A stretch of 64,000 nt of DNA from assembly GCF_007097145.1 (NCBI RefSeq), contig NZ_VJVZ01000009.1, forward strand, positions 1 through 64,000, given 5' to 3'. The notes beneath the pieces were generated by a model. That model saw only the letters and a list, made by a program, of their open reading frames with translations. It searched no databases and was not told the origin of the DNA. The translations under genes and the position numbers were made by a program. Source of the DNA: Flavobacterium zepuense (GTDB lineage: Bacteria > Bacteroidota > Bacteroidia > Flavobacteriales > Flavobacteriaceae). Of the stretch, positions 60,435-64,000 are shown piece after piece; positions within the stretch are counted from its first letter, which is position 1; every line of letters starts with the position of its first letter.

Positions 60435-60599
60435 ATAACCAATTTTTATAAACCTAAATCGTATACTTTAGATGCGCAACCCGGCAAAAGGTTGCCTCTG
60501 CACTTTTAAATATTTACTAATGTTGGGCAAAATTGCATGCTGCTGGCGTTTTTTAAAAAAAGTTAGGACAGTATACTGTATATTTGCTCTTTATTTTTT

Positions 60600-60890
60600 A
60601 TGACGATGGATAACAAAAGCGAAGAATTTTACGCCAGACTTAAAGAGGAGCTGGCAGGAAGCGCCAAATGGCCTGCCGAATACCTTTTTAAATTTATTGT
60701 GCCTACAGATACCGAAAAAATAAATAAAGTAGAAGATACTTTTAATAATATGGGTGCGGTTATAGAAACCACCCAGTCTAAAACAGGCAAATACACCAGT
60801 ATATCTGTTAACGTAAAGATGGAAGGCCCTCAGGAAATTATAGATAAATACGTGGCACTATCTACTATAGAAGGCATTATATCTTTATAA
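60600..60890 (+). CDS. DUF493 family protein
   Basis: 96 aa. The pattern WPAEYLFKFIVPTDTEKINKVE and KTGKYTSISVNVKMEGPQEII is the YbeD/DUF493 fold (ACT-like). Role uncertain; YbeD homologues bind lipoyl-related proteins or are regulators. A -7 box TATATTTG lies at 60579-60586. It starts the operon with DUF4290 and murA. Confidence 0.88.
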   Translation: MTMDNKSEEFYARLKEELAGSAKWPAEYLFKFIVPTDTEKINKVEDTFNNMGAVIETTQSKTGKYTSISVNVKMEGPQEIIDKYVALSTIEGIISL

Positions 60891-60908
60891 AATACCACAA
60901 CACATAAC

Positions 60909-61628
60909 ATGTACAACACACAGGAAGCTATAAATTTTCTTGAATATAATGCCGAGCGCCCGCACCTTATAATACCGGAGTATGGCCGCCACCTGCAAAA
61001 GCTTATACAGCAGGCAATGGACCTGCAGGACAGGGACGAGCGCAATAAGGCCGCCCGCTACATTATAAGCGTTATGGGCAGCCTTAACCCGCACCTTAGG
61101 GATGTGCCCGATTTTCAGCACAAGCTGTGGGACCAGATCTTTATCATGTCTGATTTTAAGCTTGATGTTGATTCGCCATACCCTACGCCATCGCCGGAGA
61201 CTATTGCACTTAAGCCATCGCCGCTGGGATATCCGCAAAATTTCCCCAAGTACCGCTTTTACGGCAACAACATTAAGTATATGATAGATGTTGCCAACAG
61301 CTGGGAAGACGGCGAGCTTAAAAATGCACTTATTATAGTGATAGCCAACCACATGAAGAAATCGTTCCTGAGCTGGAATAAAGATACCGTTAAGGACGAT
61401 GTTATATTTGAGCACCTTAAAGAACTATCGGGCGGCAGGATAAACCTGCAGGCTACCGATGAGGAGCTTAGCAATGCGACCGATCTGATGAAGGTTAATA
61501 AAAAACTGAGCAACAAAAGCCAGTTTGGTAGCAACAACAACAACAATCCGAAGCTTAAAATGCAGAGGAGCAATGCAAACAACGGACGAAATAACAACCA
61601 AAATAACAATAACAACCGTAAACCCTAA
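60909..61628 (+). CDS. DUF4290 protein
   Basis: 239 aa. The N-terminal YNTQEAINFLEYNAERPHLIIPEYGRHLQ pattern is characteristic of DUF4290, a Bacteroidota protein found next to murA. The C-terminal 50 residues are Asn/Arg-rich and disordered. It is 18 bases after DUF493 and 14 before murA. Function unknown. Confidence 0.88.
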   Translation: MYNTQEAINFLEYNAERPHLIIPEYGRHLQKLIQQAMDLQDRDERNKAARYIISVMGSLNPHLRDVPDFQHKLWDQIFIMSDFKLDVDSPYPTPSPETIALKPSPLGYPQNFPKYRFYGNNIKYMIDVANSWEDGELKNALIIVIANHMKKSFLSWNKDTVKDDVIFEHLKELSGGRINLQATDEELSNATDLMKVNKKLSNKSQFGSNNNNNPKLKMQRSNANNGRNNNQNNNNNRKP

Positions 61629-61642
61629 TTTTTTTACGCTGC

Positions 61643-62953
61643 ATGGGAACATTTAAAATTGAAGGAGGAGCGCCGCTTAAAGGCGAAATTAAGCCGCAGG
61701 GAGCCAAAAACGAGGCACTGCAGGTGCTTTGTACCGTATTGCTAACCCCGCAAAAAGTAACCATTACCAACATACCCGATATTATTGATGTTAATAAGCT
61801 TATAAGCTTGTTGCGCAGCCTGGGTGTTAAGGTAGAGAAACTGGCTCATGGCGAATATTCCTTCCAGGCAGATGAGGTTAACCTGTCGTACCTGGAATCT
61901 GAAGCGTTTAAAACAGAAGGTGCTGCCCTTAGGGGATCTATAATGATTGTAGGCCCGTTATTGGCGCGTTTTGGTAAAGGCTATATCCCTAAGCCGGGTG
62001 GCGATAAAATTGGCCGCCGCAGGCTGGATACCCACTTTGAAGGTTTTATTAACCTTGGGGCAAAATTTCGTTACAACGAAGAAGACCATTTTTATGGCGT
62101 TGAGGCCGAGAGGCTTAAAGGTGCCTACATGCTGCTTGATGAGGCATCGGTTACCGGTACAGCTAACATTGTTATGGCTGCCGTGCTTGCCGAAGGTAAA
62201 ACTACCATATACAACGCTGCCTGCGAGCCGTACTTACAGCAGCTGTGCAACATGCTTAACCGCATGGGCGCTAAAATTACAGGCGTAGGCTCTAACCTTT
62301 TAGAGATAGAAGGTGTAGAAAGCCTTGGCGGATGCGACCACCGCATACTGCCCGATATGATAGAGATAGGCAGCTGGATAGGCCTTGCAGCGATGACCCA
62401 GAGCGAAATTACCATTAAAGATGTTAGCTGGGATAACCTTGGCGTTATACCGTCTACCTTCCGTAAGTTGGGTATTACATTAGAGCGCAGGGGCGATGAT
62501 ATTTACATTCCTGCCCACACCGATGGGTACGAAATTCAGAGTTATATAGACGGCTCTATCCTTACTATTGCCGATGCCCCGTGGCCGGGCTTTACGCCCG
62601 ATCTTTTAAGTATCGTACTGGTAGTGGCTACACAGGCCCGTGGTAGTGTGCTTATTCACCAAAAAATGTTCGAGAGCCGCCTGTTCTTTGTAGACCGCCT
62701 TATAGATATGGGTGCACAGATAATACTGTGTGACCCGCACCGTGCTAACGTTATTGGCCTTGGGTTTAAATCGAAGCTTAAAGGTATACTAATGTCGTCT
62801 CCCGATATCAGGGCCGGTATATCGCTGCTTATTGCTGCACTTTCAGCAAAAGGCGTAAGTACCATCCAAAATTCTGACCAGATAGACCGTGGTTACGAGC
62901 GTATCGACGAAAGGCTTATTGCCATTGGCGCTAAAATTACAAGGATAGACTAA
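61643..62953 (+). CDS. murA: UDP-GlcNAc enolpyruvyltransferase MurA, Asp variant
   Basis: 436 aa, catalysing the first committed step of peptidoglycan synthesis in the cytoplasm. Conserved K22 lies in KNEAL. The active-site loop reads PGGDKIGRRRLD, with Asp121 at the place of the catalytic Cys (GGCAIG in E. coli). Cys is the target of fosfomycin; Asp variants are active but resistant. It is last of the DUF493 - DUF4290 - murA operon. Confidence 0.96.
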   Translation: MGTFKIEGGAPLKGEIKPQGAKNEALQVLCTVLLTPQKVTITNIPDIIDVNKLISLLRSLGVKVEKLAHGEYSFQADEVNLSYLESEAFKTEGAALRGSIMIVGPLLARFGKGYIPKPGGDKIGRRRLDTHFEGFINLGAKFRYNEEDHFYGVEAERLKGAYMLLDEASVTGTANIVMAAVLAEGKTTIYNAACEPYLQQLCNMLNRMGAKITGVGSNLLEIEGVESLGGCDHRILPDMIEIGSWIGLAAMTQSEITIKDVSWDNLGVIPSTFRKLGITLERRGDDIYIPAHTDGYEIQSYIDGSILTIADAPWPGFTPDLLSIVLVVATQARGSVLIHQKMFESRLFFVDRLIDMGAQIILCDPHRANVIGLGFKSKLKGILMSSPDIRAGISLLIAALSAKGVSTIQNSDQIDRGYERIDERLIAIGAKITRID

Positions 62954-62975
62954 GTTCTACATTATATACTATAGT

Positions 62976-63010
62976 AAAGCGGCCGGATTTATTCCGGCCG
63001 CTTTGTTTTG
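62976..63010 (+). terminator. Terminator after murA
   Basis: AAAGCGGCCGGA / TCCGGCCGCTTT, 12-base stem, 5-base loop, then GTTTTG. Confidence 0.88.
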
Positions 63011-63031
63011 TAAAAATTGTGCCATTAACAA

Positions 63032-63054
63032 ACTTTATGATATTGTCATAAAGT
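63032..63054. promoter_or_regulatory. 9-base inverted repeat upstream of a secreted protein gene
   Basis: ACTTTATGA and TCATAAAGT around TATTG. It lies about 105 bases before the ATG at 63158, so it is either an operator or a second hairpin after murA. Confidence 0.45.
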
Positions 63055-63157
63055 ATTTATAAATGTCTGTACGCTTGGGTTATTGTATGTTTTTAGAAAG
63101 TAATTTTACATTAAATTAAATTAAATTATGACTTCTTAATTTAAAATGTAACTTATT

Positions 63158-63658
63158 ATGAAAAAGCTATTACTACTCCTGTTATGTTCCTTACCGGCCC
63201 TTGCACAAAACGGCTTTAAGATAGAAGACAATATACTTATTTGGGAACGCGCTTACTCTGCCGATAATGTAGATATCGCCTCTGTTTTAGATAAAAACCC
63301 TAACCTTAAAACGGGTTCGTTTATGGATAATTTTTATAAGGGCATGGGTATCGATATTAAAAATACCTGCAACAGCCAGAACGGTCTCATGAAAAATAAT
63401 GTGAAATTCCAGTTTGTTGTCATGACCAGCCCCACAGGCTACGTGGTAAAAGTAAAGGACCTTAAATTTTTAGAAAAATACGGACCCATGCAGGCACGTA
63501 TACGCGCCAATGCCTGGGAGCAATACTTTGTTGATGGCACCACCCTTAAATCAGACGCTACAAGTATAGAAAATATGGGGTGCATAGATAATTTCTTATC
63601 ATCGTTATTTGCTCCGGCCCCGGTTACTACCGAAACAAGGGCTATGACTTCTAATTAA
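63158..63658 (+). CDS. Secreted protein of unknown function
   Basis: 166 aa with a signal peptide (LPALAQ, about 17 residues). The mature sequence starts NGFKIEDNILIWERAYSAD and has two cysteines that might pair (C73 and C144). A faint resemblance to the TBP-like DUF4468 family is noted but not secure. Periplasmic or secreted. Confidence 0.72.
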   Translation: MKKLLLLLLCSLPALAQNGFKIEDNILIWERAYSADNVDIASVLDKNPNLKTGSFMDNFYKGMGIDIKNTCNSQNGLMKNNVKFQFVVMTSPTGYVVKVKDLKFLEKYGPMQARIRANAWEQYFVDGTTLKSDATSIENMGCIDNFLSSLFAPAPVTTETRAMTSN

Positions 63659-63703
63659 TCTAAGATGATAGATATTAGAAAATAGACTTTTAAAAAGTAT
63701 AAA

Positions 63704-63755
63704 AAAAAGAGAAGTTCCACAGATTAGCCGGCAGGCTTCTGTGGAACTTTTTCTA
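63704..63755. terminator. Bidirectional terminator
   Basis: AAGTTCCACAGA (63712-63723) and TCTGTGGAACTT (63738-63749) form a perfect 12-base stem; the plus side has TTTTTC and the minus side a run of T. It serves the convergent genes. Confidence 0.88.
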
Positions 63756-63792
63756 TTATCTCAAATCTCAAATCTAATATCTCCCATCTATT

Positions 63793-64000
63793 CTACTCCA
63801 CCATATTTACCAGCCTTATAAACTCTGCGCGGTAACCTTCAGGGTCGTTTTGCAGGCCTTGTTTGGCGAGGTTTTTAATGGCTTCGATTGATTTATCCGG
63901 AACCAGTTTGCTATCCCTTAATTTTAATCCGAACCACGCCACAGCGGCGCTGAATTTAAAGTCGACCGACGTGTTTTGGATTGGCAGTGAGATATTCGGA
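63793..64000 (-). CDS. C-terminus of a vWA/YfbK-type protein (runs off window)
   Basis: Partial minus-strand gene; about 68 codons to a TAG at 63793-63795. The sequence VDFKFSAAVAWFGLKLRDS and DPEGYRAEFIRLVNMVE matches the C-terminus of DUF3520-bearing YfbK-like proteins with a von Willebrand factor A domain. Only the tail is seen. Confidence 0.78.
   Translation of the reverse strand, partial: PNISLPIQNTSVDFKFSAAVAWFGLKLRDSKLVPDKSIEAIKNLAKQGLQNDPEGYRAEFIRLVNMVE

Noticed and set aside
1..64000. Search for CRISPR arrays, insertion sequences, integrases or phage genes
   Set aside because: No regularly spaced repeats, transposase or integrase motif or phage structural gene was seen on either strand.

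Overview
The window is a chromosomal stretch from a member of the Bacteroidota, most likely Flavobacteriaceae and close to Flavobacterium. Support: low-to-mid GC coding sequence, almost no Shine-Dalgarno leaders, several promoters of the Bacteroidota TTTG-N19..21-TAnnTTTG type, a type IX secretion (T9SS) sorting domain, SusC/SusD proteins with a hybrid two-component regulator, PadR/PspC/GIN and DUF4870 envelope genes, and a MurA with Asp in place of the catalytic Cys. Most of the window is housekeeping DNA. I see no intact insertion sequence, prophage, CRISPR array or rRNA.

Layout. 1-4.6 kb (minus): a partial DUF4365 protein, then a PadR - PspC - head-GIN envelope group with a second GIN gene and a DUF4870 gene. 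4.7-10.5 kb (plus): DUF4442, a TIGR01777 reductase, grpE-dnaJ and a NatA/NatB-like ABC exporter. 10.7-17.9 kb: a T9SS-exported delta-60 repeat protein, an AI-2E permease, a lipoprotein, a degenerate methyltransferase-like protein, an ABC-F ATPase and a DUF4833 protein. 18-26.5 kb: DUF2199, an NtrC-like regulator without a DNA-binding domain, a one-domain DEAD-like protein with DUF2007 and a small membrane protein, acetyltransferases, a HAD phosphatase, ribD, prmC and a MacB-like permease. 26.6-37.5 kb: hisS, small lipoproteins and membrane proteins, a P-loop kinase-like protein - recQ - fmt operon, an HU gene, YqgE, a class IV aminotransferase, a START-like protein, tRNA-Met and an ankyrin protein. 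37.7-39.8 kb: a large-subunit catalase.

40.4-55.2 kb is the accessory core, a polysaccharide-utilisation locus (PUL): hybrid two-component system (HTCS) regulator, SusC, SusD, GH130, MFS transporter, a 573-aa secreted protein of no family I can name, and a secreted GH13 alpha-glucosidase. The likely flow is: SusCD import a glycan, the periplasmic GH13 and the unknown enzyme trim it, the MFS protein carries the product across the inner membrane, and cytoplasmic GH130 cleaves it, probably by phosphorolysis. The unknown protein is the best candidate for new biology in the window.

55.2-64 kb: a small membrane protein, a second ABC-F, two orphan TetR-type operator sites, small unknown proteins (one a paralogue of a gene 29 kb away), a PfkB sugar kinase, a DUF493 - DUF4290 - murA operon, a secreted protein and the C-terminus of a vWA/YfbK-type protein.

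The intergenic DNA repeats one theme. Many gaps hold short tracts of reiterated 5-10 base words or long imperfect palindromes. Two copies of one palindromic element flank prmC. Several starts were moved from the longest ORF to internal ATGs. One 51-aa gene and one 15-codon upstream ORF are too short for routine calling.
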